From Phreatobacter aquaticus (lineage in GTDB: Bacteria; Pseudomonadota; Alphaproteobacteria; Rhizobiales; Phreatobacteraceae), in NCBI RefSeq assembly GCF_005160265.1, contig NZ_CP039865.1, positions 1,140,828 through 1,204,827 on the forward strand: a DNA stretch of 64,000 nt, given 5' to 3'. The notes under the pieces were generated by a model. That model had not been told where the DNA came from and did no database searches. It saw nothing but the letters and a program-made list of their open reading frames with translations. A program made the position numbers and the translations under genes. Each line of letters opens with the position of its first letter. Position 1 is the first letter of the stretch. Shown piece by piece: positions 34,392 through 45,563 of the stretch.

Positions 34392-36698
34392 TCAACCCTT
34401 GGGGCTGAGCCGGGCCGCCAGGTCGTTGGTCGCGACCTTGGCCAAGACGCCCTTGACGTCCTCGAAGGTGAAGGGTTTCTCCAGCACTACCACCGCGCTG
34501 CCCTGTGCCTTGGCAAGCCGGTCCGGCCCGGCCACGGTGTCGCCGGTGACAATGATCGTGCGGTCAGCAAGCGCAGGATCAATAGCGTGGATCCGGTCCC
34601 GGAAATCGATGCCATCAAGGCCGGGCATGCGCAGATCGGCAAACACAATGTCGAACACGCCGGAGCCGATCCGTTCCAGGGCGAGGTTCGAGCGGTCAAC
34701 AATGATCGCCTGATGACCCAGCCCCTCGACGATTTCCGCGAGGCTCTGCGCCACATCCACCTCGTCGTCGACGATCAGCACCGACAGGCCCGGCCGGCCT
34801 TCCGCCACCGCCGCAGCGACTGCCTGCTCCATCGCCCCTTCCGATTTGGGCAGGGAAATGTCGAACCGCGCGCCGCCCTCGGGCTGGTTGGTCAGCGCGA
34901 TCGTGCCGCCGTGTGCCTCGACCACGTTGCGGCAGATCGAAAGCCCGATGCCGGTCCCGACACCGGCAGGCTTGGTGGTGAAATAGGGGTCGAAGATACG
35001 CCGCACCAGATCGGGCGGGACACCGGGACCATTGTCGCTGACAACGATCGCGATACGGTCGCCGGCCTCGCGCGTCTCGACTCGGACGATCCGCGGCGCC
35101 GATCGATCCATCAGCGCCTGCTGGGCGTTGATCACCAGGTTGGCGAGAACCTGGGTCAACAGGTCGCGGTCGCCCGTGAGGGTCGGCAATCCCTCGCCAA
35201 GCTTCAGCTCGACCGCGATGTCGGAGCTGCGCAGTCCATAGCCGACCATGTCGAGCGCGCCGGTGACCACCTGGTTAATGTCCACCGGACTGCGTTGCGG
35301 CGGCTTCTGTCGGGCCATGGCCAGGAAGCTCTTGACGATGCGACCGCAGCGCTCGGCGGCTGCATGAATGCGCTCGCCGCGGCGCCTTACGTCGTCGGCC
35401 TGGGCCTTCTCGACCAGCAGCGACGACTGGGCAATGACAATGGCGAGTGGATTGTTGAGCTCATGCGCAACGCCCGCAAGGAGCGAACCCAGGGCGGAAA
35501 GCTTCTCGACCTGGTGCAGGCGCTCGCGGCTCGCTTGCGCCTCGTCCGCCATGCGATGGGCTTCGGTGAGATCGCGGACATGGGCCATGAACAGGCGGAA
35601 ACCGCCCGATCGCACCGTGTTGACCGAGTATTCGACCGGGAACGCCGAGCCGTCCTTGCGGCGCGCAAGAGTTTCAAAACGCCGGGCCATCGACCCGACA
35701 TCCACTTTCGCCTTGTAACGCTCCATCGTGTCGACCTGCATCTGACGCAGGTCGTGCGGCACGACGAGATCCCAGGATTTCTGGCCAACGGCCTCCTCGC
35801 GAGAGTAGCCGAACATGGCCTCGGCGGCCGGGTTGAACTCGACCACCTGCCAGTCCTCGTCCGAGACGATGATCGCGTCGAGCGATGACTGCACCACGGC
35901 TTTGTTCAGCGCTTCGCTGCGGGCGAGTGCGTCGATGTTCCTGGCCAATTCCTGCTCGCCGATCTTCAACTCGGTGAGGTCACGCGTGAAGGTCAGGAAC
36001 CCAACCTCGATCTCACCGATCGGCACATAGGGAATAAGCGAAACCTGCAGGTAGCGCCCGCCCTTCTCGACAAAATCGATCCAGCCCTCCCAGCGCATGA
36101 CCTCGCCGGAGCGCACCCGGTCGCCCATCGCGACATATTGGGCAACAACCTTCGGCCCCAGGATTTCCTCGACCGTGTGCCCGATCACCTCCTCAGCCGT
36201 CTTGCCGACGAATTCGAGGAACTCGCGGTTGGCGTCGCGATAGATCAGCAGATGATCGACGTAGACGGTGCGCAGCGGAATTCCGTCGATCATCGCGCGC
36301 AGTTGGTGGATGCGCTGGCTTTGTTCATCGACAGCGGAGGCAACCTGCCGGCGAAGCGACAGCCAGGGTTGGGGGACGTTGGGCACCGCTCCGGCATGGC
36401 CGCCGCGCGCCTCTGCACCGAAGCGGGCGATCGCAACCGCGGGCGCGACGAACTGGCGCCAGATCAACACGGCAAGGACCGTGAACGTCGCGACGATGCC
36501 GGCAACGAGGACGATATGCTCGACCAAATGCTCGCGCGCCTGCGCCGTGACCTCCGCACGGCCATAGGTCGCCCAGGCGAGATAAAGAACCAGACAGAGC
36601 AGGGGCAGACCGCACAGGGTCAGGAGCCCGGCAAAACGCCGGGACAGGTCGGAGCCGCTCTGGGGCGCGGGATCGTTGCGCGCTCCGAACTCAGCCAT
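34392..36698 (-). CDS. Membrane hybrid histidine kinase (2TM-PAS-PAS-HisKA-HATPase-REC)
   Basis: A 768-residue sensor kinase. Two transmembrane helices (22-44 and 61-83) enclose only a very short periplasmic loop, so sensing is probably cytoplasmic or in the membrane. PAS domains lie at about 130-245 and 260-380. His412 is in GVAHELNNP, the ATPase domain is at about 505-617, and the receiver has Asp688 in FADLRMPG. From the second PAS on it closely parallels the soluble kinase at 30163-32142 (RLHQ-EKLSA-GSLLAGVAHELNNPLAI and FTTKPAGVGTGIGLSICR are shared). The start at 36698 has GGAGG upstream; the earlier in-frame start was rejected. Convergent with the globin; the cNMP-domain gene and a third OmpR-type regulator lie upstream on the same strand. 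Confidence 0.92.
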   Translation of the reverse strand: MAEFGARNDPAPQSGSDLSRRFAGLLTLCGLPLLCLVLYLAWATYGRAEVTAQAREHLVEHIVLVAGIVATFTVLAVLIWRQFVAPAVAIARFGAEARGGHAGAVPNVPQPWLSLRRQVASAVDEQSQRIHQLRAMIDGIPLRTVYVDHLLIYRDANREFLEFVGKTAEEVIGHTVEEILGPKVVAQYVAMGDRVRSGEVMRWEGWIDFVEKGGRYLQVSLIPYVPIGEIEVGFLTFTRDLTELKIGEQELARNIDALARSEALNKAVVQSSLDAIIVSDEDWQVVEFNPAAEAMFGYSREEAVGQKSWDLVVPHDLRQMQVDTMERYKAKVDVGSMARRFETLARRKDGSAFPVEYSVNTVRSGGFRLFMAHVRDLTEAHRMADEAQASRERLHQVEKLSALGSLLAGVAHELNNPLAIVIAQSSLLVEKAQADDVRRRGERIHAAAERCGRIVKSFLAMARQKPPQRSPVDINQVVTGALDMVGYGLRSSDIAVELKLGEGLPTLTGDRDLLTQVLANLVINAQQALMDRSAPRIVRVETREAGDRIAIVVSDNGPGVPPDLVRRIFDPYFTTKPAGVGTGIGLSICRNVVEAHGGTIALTNQPEGGARFDISLPKSEGAMEQAVAAAVAEGRPGLSVLIVDDEVDVAQSLAEIVEGLGHQAIIVDRSNLALERIGSGVFDIVFADLRMPGLDGIDFRDRIHAIDPALADRTIIVTGDTVAGPDRLAKAQGSAVVVLEKPFTFEDVKGVLAKVATNDLAARLSPKG

Positions 36699-36821
36699 GG
36701 GTCTCGCCTCCAGGCGCCGCGACGGGCGCCAGACAAGCTCGCGAGCCGCCGGACCCCTTCTGGCCAATGTCGCAAGAGTGGGTCGGCAGGGCCTATGTCG
36801 TCAAGAATGTCTGAGGCGGGG

Positions 36822-37280
36822 TCAGGGTGTGTCGATCGTCTCGAACATGCGCCCGACACGTGTCAGGCTTTCGGTCGTGCGCTGCATCTTCTGGTGGAAC
36901 TCGGCATGAACCCGGCGAGCGGCAGCCGGAAATTCAGCCAACACGCGCCGGAACAGCATGCGCGGAATGCGCATCACAGTCGATGGCTCGCGCGCTATTG
37001 CGGTGGCAGGCCGCAATGTTGCGACGATCAATGCGATCTCGCCGAGCAGGGCGCCAGGACCGACGGCACGATCGCCGAGGCCACCGGAATTGCTGAGGAT
37101 GAAGCCACCCTCGACCACGACAAAGCCGGAATCCGCCGCCTGGCCTTCACGGAACAGAATGTCCCCGCTGCCGAGCATGCGCGTTTCCGCCGAGAAGGCC
37201 AGCAGGCGCAGCGGGTCCTGCCCGAGCGAAGCAAAGAGCGGAACGTGCTCGAGCAGCGTGATGTCGTCGTCAAGGGCCAT
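36822..37280 (-). CDS. Stand-alone cyclic nucleotide-binding domain protein
   Basis: A 152-residue protein consisting of one cNMP-binding (CRP-like) beta-roll: LLEHVPLFASLGQDPLRLLAF, SGDILFREGQAADSGFVVVEG and the phosphate-binding-cassette region GPGALLGEIALIVATLRPATA. The cassette has the Gly-Glu and the Arg. The protein ends after the C-helix and lacks the helix-turn-helix of CRP/FNR regulators, so it is not a DNA-binding CRP. It lies 18 bases after an OmpR-type regulator and 123 bases before a hybrid kinase, all on the same strand. It may modulate that signalling pair. Confidence 0.87.
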   Translation of the reverse strand: MALDDDITLLEHVPLFASLGQDPLRLLAFSAETRMLGSGDILFREGQAADSGFVVVEGGFILSNSGGLGDRAVGPGALLGEIALIVATLRPATAIAREPSTVMRIPRMLFRRVLAEFPAAARRVHAEFHQKMQRTTESLTRVGRMFETIDTP

Positions 37281-37298
37281 AAGGTCCGGGTGACCCGA

Positions 37299-37985
37299 TC
37301 AGGGTACGAGCTTGTAGCCGCCGCCTTCGGTGACCAACAGGGAAGCGTTGCCCGGATCTTTCTCGATCTTCTGGCGCAGCCGATAGATATGAGTTTCCAG
37401 GGTATGCGTCGTGACGCCGGAATTGTAGCCCCAGACCTCGGAGAGCAGCACGTCGCGCGACACAGGCTTGATCCCCTGGCGATAAAGATAGCGCAGAATC
37501 GCGGTCTCCTTCTCGGTCAGACGGATCTTGCTGTTCTTCTCGGTGATGAGAAGCTTGGAGGAGGGACGGAAGCTGTAGGCGCCGATCTGAAACACGGCGT
37601 CTTCGCTGGCCTCGTGTTGGCGCAACTGCGCACGGATACGAGCGAGCAGCACAGCGAAGCGAAACGGCTTCACCACATAATCATTGGCCCCGGCTTCGAG
37701 GCCGAGAATCGTGTCCGAATCCGTATCGTGGCCGGTCAGCATGATGATCGGCGAGGCGAAGCCGCCTTTGCGCATGATCTTGACGGCCTCTCGACCATCC
37801 ATGTCGGGCAGGCCGACGTCCATGATCAGAAGATCGAAATGGTCGCCCTTGACGGTCTGCATCGCCTTGGCGGCAGAATCGACGCTGTCGACCTGAAACT
37901 CCTCGTGGATAGCCAATTGCTCTGTCAACGCGTCGCGGATGTCGGCATCGTCGTCGCAGAGAAGAATTTTCCGCACCTGGCTCAT
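37299..37985 (-). CDS. OmpR-family response regulator
   Basis: A 228-residue regulator with receiver (CDDDADIRD near 10-18, phosphoacceptor Asp in LLIMDVGLPDMDG near 56, VVKPF near 105) and winged-helix domain (THTLETHIYRLRQKIEKD, TEGGGYKLVP). The ATG at 37985 with GGTGA upstream is preferred to an in-frame start 33 bases earlier. First gene of a minus-strand unit with the cNMP-binding protein and the membrane hybrid kinase, so the latter is its likely partner. Confidence 0.92.
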   Translation of the reverse strand: MSQVRKILLCDDDADIRDALTEQLAIHEEFQVDSVDSAAKAMQTVKGDHFDLLIMDVGLPDMDGREAVKIMRKGGFASPIIMLTGHDTDSDTILGLEAGANDYVVKPFRFAVLLARIRAQLRQHEASEDAVFQIGAYSFRPSSKLLITEKNSKIRLTEKETAILRYLYRQGIKPVSRDVLLSEVWGYNSGVTTHTLETHIYRLRQKIEKDPGNASLLVTEGGGYKLVP

Positions 37986-38102
37986 CGAATCACCCAGAAA
38001 AGAGGGGGCGCACCGCAACTGCGGTGCGTTGGACTAGGACATAGAACGACACTACGCGCAAACCGGGTCGCGCGTTACGAACCGCAAAATTCCCGTGTTC
38101 AT

Positions 38103-38648
38103 ATGGATGTCGGATTGATGAACGGCCAGCGCGTGCGACAGATTTTCGTCCACTCCCTGCCGGGGCGCCCGACGCGCGGCATGCTGCATGTCGGCCTCGT
38201 TGCCTTTCCCTGTGCCCTCGGGCGCTCGGGAATTCGGACCATCAAACGCGAGGGTGACGGAGCAACGCCCCGTGCTCGATTGCCACTGAGGCGCGTGTTT
38301 TTCCGCAAGGATCGGCTCCAGCGGCCGGCCAGTCTGCAAACGATCCGCGCCATCCGCCCGACAGATGCCTGGTGCGATGACGCCCGGGACCGGCGCTACA
38401 ACCGGTTGATCGCAAGGCCTCCGGGCACGGCGGAGGAGTGCCTCATCCGCGACGATCATCTCTACAATGTGATCGTAGAGCTCGGCTGGAACGACCAGCC
38501 GGTTCGGCGCCATCACGGCAGTGCAATCTTTTGGCATGGCGCGCGGGACGGATTGACGCCGACGGCCGGTTGCGTTGCGATCCCGATCAGCGTCTTCGCG
38601 AAAATCCTGCCGAGGCTGGCGCGCAATGCGGTGATGATCGTGCGCTAG
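38103..38648 (+). CDS. L,D-transpeptidase (YkuD) family protein
   Basis: A protein of about 181 residues with the YkuD catalytic region: HHGSAIFWHGA (His) and TPTAGCVAIP with the nucleophilic Cys, near residue 162. The N-terminal half contains GRSGIRTIKREGDGATP, as in short L,D-transpeptidase-fold proteins. Such enzymes cross-link peptidoglycan or attach proteins to it. There is no clear signal peptide, which is unusual for an exported enzyme. Two ATG starts (38103 and 38118) are possible and neither has a strong ribosome site. A very long open frame upstream is antisense to the kinase and not part of the gene. Convergent with the M48 protease gene. Confidence 0.83.
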   Translation: MDVGLMNGQRVRQIFVHSLPGRPTRGMLHVGLVAFPCALGRSGIRTIKREGDGATPRARLPLRRVFFRKDRLQRPASLQTIRAIRPTDAWCDDARDRRYNRLIARPPGTAEECLIRDDHLYNVIVELGWNDQPVRRHHGSAIFWHGARDGLTPTAGCVAIPISVFAKILPRLARNAVMIVR

Positions 38649-38663
38649 GCGTCCGGTCGAGGC

Positions 38664-40121
38664 CTATTCGCTAACGATCTTGACCAATTCGCCTCCCCGC
38701 GGCTGCTCCTCGGGTCCGAGGCCGTTGAGGACTCGGAAGCGCTCCTGAGCCCGGTCGGCCACCTGCATCCGCCGCGCAAAGGTATCGACCGTGTCGCCCT
38801 CGCCTGCCCGGACCAGCCGGATTCGGAGCGGCTTGACCGCGGCTTCCGTACTCGACAGCCGGCGGAAACTTTCCATCGAACCGCGAAACATGGCGTCCAC
38901 TTCGGCGTTGAGGTCCTTCGCCGCATAGATCAGCCGATAGACCTCGCTCCCGAACCGCACGACGAAGATCCGGAAGGACCAGTCAGCGCCCCGCGCGATG
39001 GCGGTGGCCGCCTGGAAGCCGTTGACGGTCACGCTCTCGACCGACTGTTCCGCAAGACCATCGATCCAGCCGGAGGTGAGATAGCCTGTGAGGCTCTGGT
39101 TCGCCGCCACCCTGACCACGTCAAGGCGGATCGCCATGTCGTTCGGGCCGAGGCCGGTCACCGCCGAGCGGGAGTTTTCCAGCGTGAAGCCTTCCGGCGC
39201 CGTCACCATGAAGCCAAGACGCGGATGGATGAACGAGCGCCCGCGTACCACGCCCTGGCGCGGATCCTCGCCATAGGTGATGCCGTCGAGTGCCCGCAGA
39301 TAGCGTTCGCGTTCGCGCGGCGCGCCGTCCGGCGCGGAGAACTGGCGAGCCGCGAGGACAGCCTGGCGAATGCGCTCGGGCGTCGAGGGGTGAGATGCGA
39401 GAAAGTCGGGGCCTCCGCCAGCCTGCTGCATGGGTGTGCGAAGGGCTGCATTGCGTTCCATCGACTGGAGAAAACGCGACGCGCCGTAGGGATCGAAGCC
39501 GGCCTTGTTCAAGAGCGCGACGCCGAGCGCATCGGCTTCAAGCTCCTGGGTGCGCGAAAAGCTCGCCAGCGAGATCCGAGCTGCCTCGCGGCGCTGCTCG
39601 GCACCGGCAAGGTCATTGAGCAGCCTCGCCCGCATCACAGCGACCAGTTCGCTGGTCCGCACCTGGTCCTCGCGCTGGTTGGCATGGCGGGCCGAGACAT
39701 GCCCCATCTCGTGGCCGAGAACGGCGGCAAACTCCGAGACGTCATTGATCAGTCCCAGCATGCCGCGGGTGATGTAGAGATGGCCGGACGGCAGGGCAAA
39801 GGCGTTGATCGACGGCGAATTGAGCACGGTCAGCCGGTAGCGCTGGTCCGGCCTGTCCGACGCGGCACCAAGCTTGTCGAGGACCTCGGTTGCCAGACGG
39901 TCGATCGCAGTTGCCTCGTACTCGCCGCCAAAGGCCGCAAGAATTCTGGCGTGGTCGCGTGTGGTCAGCGGCGGCAGTCGCGATTCAGTCGGGGCTGGCT
40001 CGGGCAACGGCACAGGCTCGGGCACCGTCGCGCAGCTCGCCAAAAAAAGCGCAAGCGCTAGCGAAGCCGCCGGCCCGGCGAACTGCTGCCATGTCTTCAC
40101 TGCTCGTCCGAACCGAACCAA
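38664..40121 (-). CDS. M48 family metalloprotease lipoprotein (BepA-like)
   Basis: A 485-residue periplasmic zinc protease. The signal peptide ends in a lipobox LASC with Cys30, giving a lipoprotein. The M48 motif HEMGH is at 137-141 and the third ligand Glu is in ELEAD near 193. After the protease domain is a substrate-binding region, and the last 60 residues (LRIRLVRAGEGDTVDTFARRM ... RGGELVKIV) resemble a LysM-type module. Members degrade or assist misassembled outer-membrane proteins. Just downstream of a nuclease-like secreted protein and acs on the same strand. Confidence 0.9.
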   Translation of the reverse strand: MVRFGRAVKTWQQFAGPAASLALALFLASCATVPEPVPLPEPAPTESRLPPLTTRDHARILAAFGGEYEATAIDRLATEVLDKLGAASDRPDQRYRLTVLNSPSINAFALPSGHLYITRGMLGLINDVSEFAAVLGHEMGHVSARHANQREDQVRTSELVAVMRARLLNDLAGAEQRREAARISLASFSRTQELEADALGVALLNKAGFDPYGASRFLQSMERNAALRTPMQQAGGGPDFLASHPSTPERIRQAVLAARQFSAPDGAPRERERYLRALDGITYGEDPRQGVVRGRSFIHPRLGFMVTAPEGFTLENSRSAVTGLGPNDMAIRLDVVRVAANQSLTGYLTSGWIDGLAEQSVESVTVNGFQAATAIARGADWSFRIFVVRFGSEVYRLIYAAKDLNAEVDAMFRGSMESFRRLSSTEAAVKPLRIRLVRAGEGDTVDTFARRMQVADRAQERFRVLNGLGPEEQPRGGELVKIVSE

Positions 40122-40130
40122 GGCCGGCCG

Positions 40131-40868
40131 TCACCTTGCACCGCGAGCGGGCGTTTCAGCGATTGTCAGGGCCTCGGGTATCGCCGCCGCGACAGTCGGG
40201 CCACGCCGGATCATCACGACCCCGCGCACACGGAGGATTTGCCCGCGGATTGCGGCAGGTTCAAGCCCACTCTCGCGAAAAGCCGCCATGTCACGTTCGA
40301 GTATAGTTACCGTCAATGCCCCAGAGTTTGGTGGGCCGAAGTTCACATAGGTGATCCGACCTTGGGTCCTGACGCTCGAAACACGGCCTTGAATGACCGA
40401 AAAACGGCCATCCGCGCCGCGCAAGGTTGCCGCGTCACTGGCCGAGATGATGGCTTCAGGCCGAGCCCAGAGGCCAAGCCGGCCGGCAACGGCCACATTC
40501 TCTGCGATCTCCAGACGGCGCCAGCATTCCCGCGAAAGCTGCTTGGTCGGCGTCAGCCGTGCAAGACCAGCCGACAGAAGCGATGTTTCGAACGGCTCCT
40601 CACCGACGAATCCTTGCGCCGGAATGCGGCCGTGGCGATTCGGCGGACCAAGCGCCGCGAGCTTCAGACCCGCAACCGGCTCAGGTGTTGCGTCTCCCTG
40701 GAGGGCGACAAGGCGGAATCGCCTACCGTCCTGGCCAGCCAGTCCCAACGGACCATCGGCGCGCAGCCCTGGAACCTCCATGGCCCCTTCCGAAACGCAA
40801 GCGGCGGCCACAGGGGCCGCCGCAAAACTCACCAGCAAGGCGGCAAGGGCGATGTCCCGCCCTGCCAT
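40131..40868 (-). CDS. Secreted thermonuclease-like (SNase-fold) protein
   Basis: A 245-residue protein with an N-terminal signal peptide (about residues 1-22) and a degenerate staphylococcal-nuclease-like region (RLVALQGDAT, LLSAGLARL, ENVAVAGRLGLWA). An OB-fold-like segment follows (VIQGRVSSVRTQGRITYVNFG). The usual catalytic Arg-Glu-Arg set is not evident, so nuclease activity is doubtful. It lies 9 bases before the M48 protease and 2 bases after acs, in one minus-strand unit. Family assignment is moderate. Confidence 0.7.
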   Translation of the reverse strand: MAGRDIALAALLVSFAAAPVAAACVSEGAMEVPGLRADGPLGLAGQDGRRFRLVALQGDATPEPVAGLKLAALGPPNRHGRIPAQGFVGEEPFETSLLSAGLARLTPTKQLSRECWRRLEIAENVAVAGRLGLWARPEAIISASDAATLRGADGRFSVIQGRVSSVRTQGRITYVNFGPPNSGALTVTILERDMAAFRESGLEPAAIRGQILRVRGVVMIRRGPTVAAAIPEALTIAETPARGAR

Positions 40869-40870
40869 GA

Positions 40871-42820
<1,950 letters not shown>

Positions 42821-43060
42821 GGGCTGCAGTCCCTCTTCACATATCGCCATCAGCGACGCGATGGCTGGTCGTTTCCTCAAGCAGTCTTGCTGCGACTGGC
42901 TTCGATTTCGGCGCGACAATACGTCTTCGCGCTTCGGAGTCTCAAGAGAGAGAACGTCACACTTTGGTCGTTGACCTTTAGACGGAGCCGCCCCGCCGAT
43001 CGGCAGCATTGACCCTCTTGGGCTACCGCTTCAAGGTCCGGCGCGGCAGAGGAGGCGGAT

Positions 43061-44227
43061 GTGCAGCAACTTGCAGGGCTCGATGAGATCTTGTCGCAGA
43101 GCACGGAGGCGGGCGAGGTCCCGGGTGTTGCGGCAGCCGTCGGCACGCATGACAGAATCCTCTATCAGGGCGCCTTCGGCCGCCGCAGCCTGTCCACACC
43201 CGATCCTATGAACCTTGACACGGTCGCCTGGATTGCCTCGATGACCAAGGCGGTGACGACAGTTGCCCTCCTGCAACTGGTCGAGCAGGGCCGGATTGAT
43301 CTGGACGCGCCAGCTGGCCGCTATTGCCCCGAAATCGGCGCAGTTCGGGTGCTGGAGAGCTTTGCTGATGACGGCACGCCGCGCCTTCGTCCGCCGTCCG
43401 GGCCTGTAACGGTCTGCCATCTGCTCACCCACACCTCCGGCTACTCCTACGACTTCGCGTCCGCCGCGATCCGCAAATACATGAAGGCAACCGGCCTGCC
43501 GCCGACCAACAGCGGCAAGCGCGCGTCCCTGGGCGCCCCGTTGATCGCCGATCCCGGAAACCAGTTCATCTACGGCATCTCGACCGACTGGGCCGGGCAG
43601 ATCGTCGAGGCCGTTTCGGGCGAGACGCTTGGCGACTATTGCCGCACGAACATCTTCGATCCGCTCGGCATGGCCGACACGATGTTCAAGCTGGGCGCGA
43701 GCCAGCATGCCCGCCGCGCCACGGTCCATGCAGTCAAGGAAGACGGCAGCTTCGTACCTACCGAGATGGTGGTGGAGCAGAACCCGGAATTCGCCTCCGG
43801 CGGTGGCGGGCTCTATTCGACGGTTGGCGACTATCTGACCTTCACGCGGATGATCCTCGCCGGCGGTAGGCTGAACGGCCAACAGATCTTGTCCCGTGAG
43901 TCGGTCGCAAGCCTCAGACGGGACGAGATTCCGCATCTCACCATTCCGGGCCTGCCGCTCTTCTCGCCGATGGGTCCGCGCGTCGCCGACTTCTTTCCGG
44001 GCAAGCCGACCGGCTGGTCACTCGCGTTCCAGATCAACCGCGAGGCGACCCCAGAGGGCCGCTCGGTGGGATCGCTGTTCTGGGGCGGTTTTGCCAACAC
44101 CTTCTACTGGATCGATCCCATTCGGGACATCACCGGCGTTTTCATCACGCAGATCGTGCCGTTCTTCGATCCGCGCGCGGTGAAGTTGTTCAAGGAATTC
44201 GAGACAGAAGTCTATCGGAGGCTATGA
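43061..44227 (+). CDS. Serine hydrolase, class C beta-lactamase fold (EstB-like)
   Basis: A 388-residue beta-lactamase-family serine hydrolase. The SxxK motif is SMTK near residue 60, and a Tyr-containing motif YGISTD near 170 takes the YxN place. HLLTHTSGY near 128 is typical of esterase and peptidase members. No signal peptide, so probably cytoplasmic. GTG start with GGAGG 5 bases upstream. True resistance to beta-lactams is unlikely; esterase activity is the usual finding in the group. Convergent with a CoA-transferase gene. Confidence 0.88.
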   Translation: MQQLAGLDEILSQSTEAGEVPGVAAAVGTHDRILYQGAFGRRSLSTPDPMNLDTVAWIASMTKAVTTVALLQLVEQGRIDLDAPAGRYCPEIGAVRVLESFADDGTPRLRPPSGPVTVCHLLTHTSGYSYDFASAAIRKYMKATGLPPTNSGKRASLGAPLIADPGNQFIYGISTDWAGQIVEAVSGETLGDYCRTNIFDPLGMADTMFKLGASQHARRATVHAVKEDGSFVPTEMVVEQNPEFASGGGGLYSTVGDYLTFTRMILAGGRLNGQQILSRESVASLRRDEIPHLTIPGLPLFSPMGPRVADFFPGKPTGWSLAFQINREATPEGRSVGSLFWGGFANTFYWIDPIRDITGVFITQIVPFFDPRAVKLFKEFETEVYRRL

Positions 44228-44245
44228 CGCCGACGGTTGGCCGCC

Positions 44246-45463
44246 CTACTCGGCCGCCTTCGGCAGGCTCACGCCCGCGTCCTTCAGCACGTCTGCCGTG
44301 TCCTGGCCAAGTTTCGGCGGAGCCAACCGCGTCGAGGCGGGGCTGGCCGAATAATTCACCGGGTGCTTCATGTCGACCCAGGTATAGCCATCCGGATGGG
44401 CATGCTTGCTGAAGAAACCCACCGCCTTCAGGTGCGGATCGTTCATCAGGTCGTCAAACCGGTTGATCGGCGCGAACGGGATCGCCTTCTCGGTCAGCAC
44501 CTTGGCCCAGTCGTCATTGGTGCGGGTCGCCACCATCCCGTCCATCATGGAATAGAGCTCCTTGATGTTCACCATCCGCGCCCTGTAGGTCGAGAATTTC
44601 GGATCCGTGTTGAGCTCCGGTCGTCCCGCCAGCGCGAAGAAATCGGACCAGTTCTTGTCGCTGTAGGGCAGGATGCCGATCCAGCCGTCCTTGGACTGGT
44701 AGGGCCGGCGGTCAGGATTGTGGATGCGGCCATAGCCAAAGCCCGAACCTTCAGGGGCGGGATCATAGACATGCCCGTAGAGATTCTCGTGCATCACGAA
44801 ATGGGTGTAGCACTCGAACATCGGCACTTCGACAAACTGGCCCTCGCCGGTGCGCTGCTTGTGGAATAGCGCCGCGATCACCGCCTGGACCATGAACAGG
44901 CCGACCGTCTTGTCGGCGGCGAGCGTCGGCAGGTAACGCGGCGCCGGATTGCCATCGACGCGCGGCAGGATGTCGGCGCCGCCCGAGATACCCTGGATCA
45001 GGTCGTCATAGGCCGGGCGCCCGGCATAGGGACCATCCGCGCCAAAACCGGCAGCGTGCACATAGATCAGGTTCGGAATGCGGGCCTTCAGACTGTCATA
45101 GTCCATGGTCAGGCGGGCCGCCGTGTCCATCCGCATGTTGGAGCAGACGACGTCGCAGGTCTGCGCCAATGCGATGCAGGCTTCCTGGTCCTCCGGGCGC
45201 TTCAGGTCGAGCGCCACGGACTTCTTGTTCTTGTTGTACATCATGTAGAGCGGGCCCATGCCCGGCCCTGCTGCCTCCGGCCAGGTCCCCGGCCAGCGCA
45301 TGATGTCGCCGCCGCCCTCACCGGGGCTCTCGACCTTGATGATCTCGGCGCCCATGTCGCCCAGCAGCATCGTGGCATAAGGCCCGAGGATCACCGCGGT
45401 CAGATCGAGGATGCGGATGCCGGCAAGAGGTCCGCGAGGGGTCGGTGCAGCGTCGGTCATCAT
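44246..45463 (-). CDS. CaiB/BaiF family CoA-transferase
   Basis: A 405-residue class III CoA-transferase (formyl-CoA transferase, L-carnitine or racemase type). LAGIRILDLTAVILGPYATMLLGDMGAEIIKVE at the N-terminus and RPAYDDLIQ near residue 150 with the catalytic Asp are characteristic. The chain shows no break. Substrate unknown. Convergent with the serine hydrolase, 18 bases apart. Confidence 0.9.
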   Translation of the reverse strand: MMTDAAPTPRGPLAGIRILDLTAVILGPYATMLLGDMGAEIIKVESPGEGGGDIMRWPGTWPEAAGPGMGPLYMMYNKNKKSVALDLKRPEDQEACIALAQTCDVVCSNMRMDTAARLTMDYDSLKARIPNLIYVHAAGFGADGPYAGRPAYDDLIQGISGGADILPRVDGNPAPRYLPTLAADKTVGLFMVQAVIAALFHKQRTGEGQFVEVPMFECYTHFVMHENLYGHVYDPAPEGSGFGYGRIHNPDRRPYQSKDGWIGILPYSDKNWSDFFALAGRPELNTDPKFSTYRARMVNIKELYSMMDGMVATRTNDDWAKVLTEKAIPFAPINRFDDLMNDPHLKAVGFFSKHAHPDGYTWVDMKHPVNYSASPASTRLAPPKLGQDTADVLKDAGVSLPKAAE

Positions 45464-45563
45464 GAACCCGGATGAAATGAGGTTTCGCTCAATCTAGCGC
45501 GGACCACGCCGAATGCGAACCCTCGCATCCGAAACCGCGCCCTGCACCGGCCGCAGGCGGATG

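Noticed and set aside
36138-38648. An 836-codon open frame on the plus strand
   Set aside because: All but its last 181 codons are antisense to the membrane kinase, the cNMP gene and a response regulator; only the L,D-transpeptidase part from 38103 shows family similarity.
43061-44227. A beta-lactam resistance gene
   Set aside because: It has the class C fold motifs but no signal peptide and fits the esterase-like branch better.
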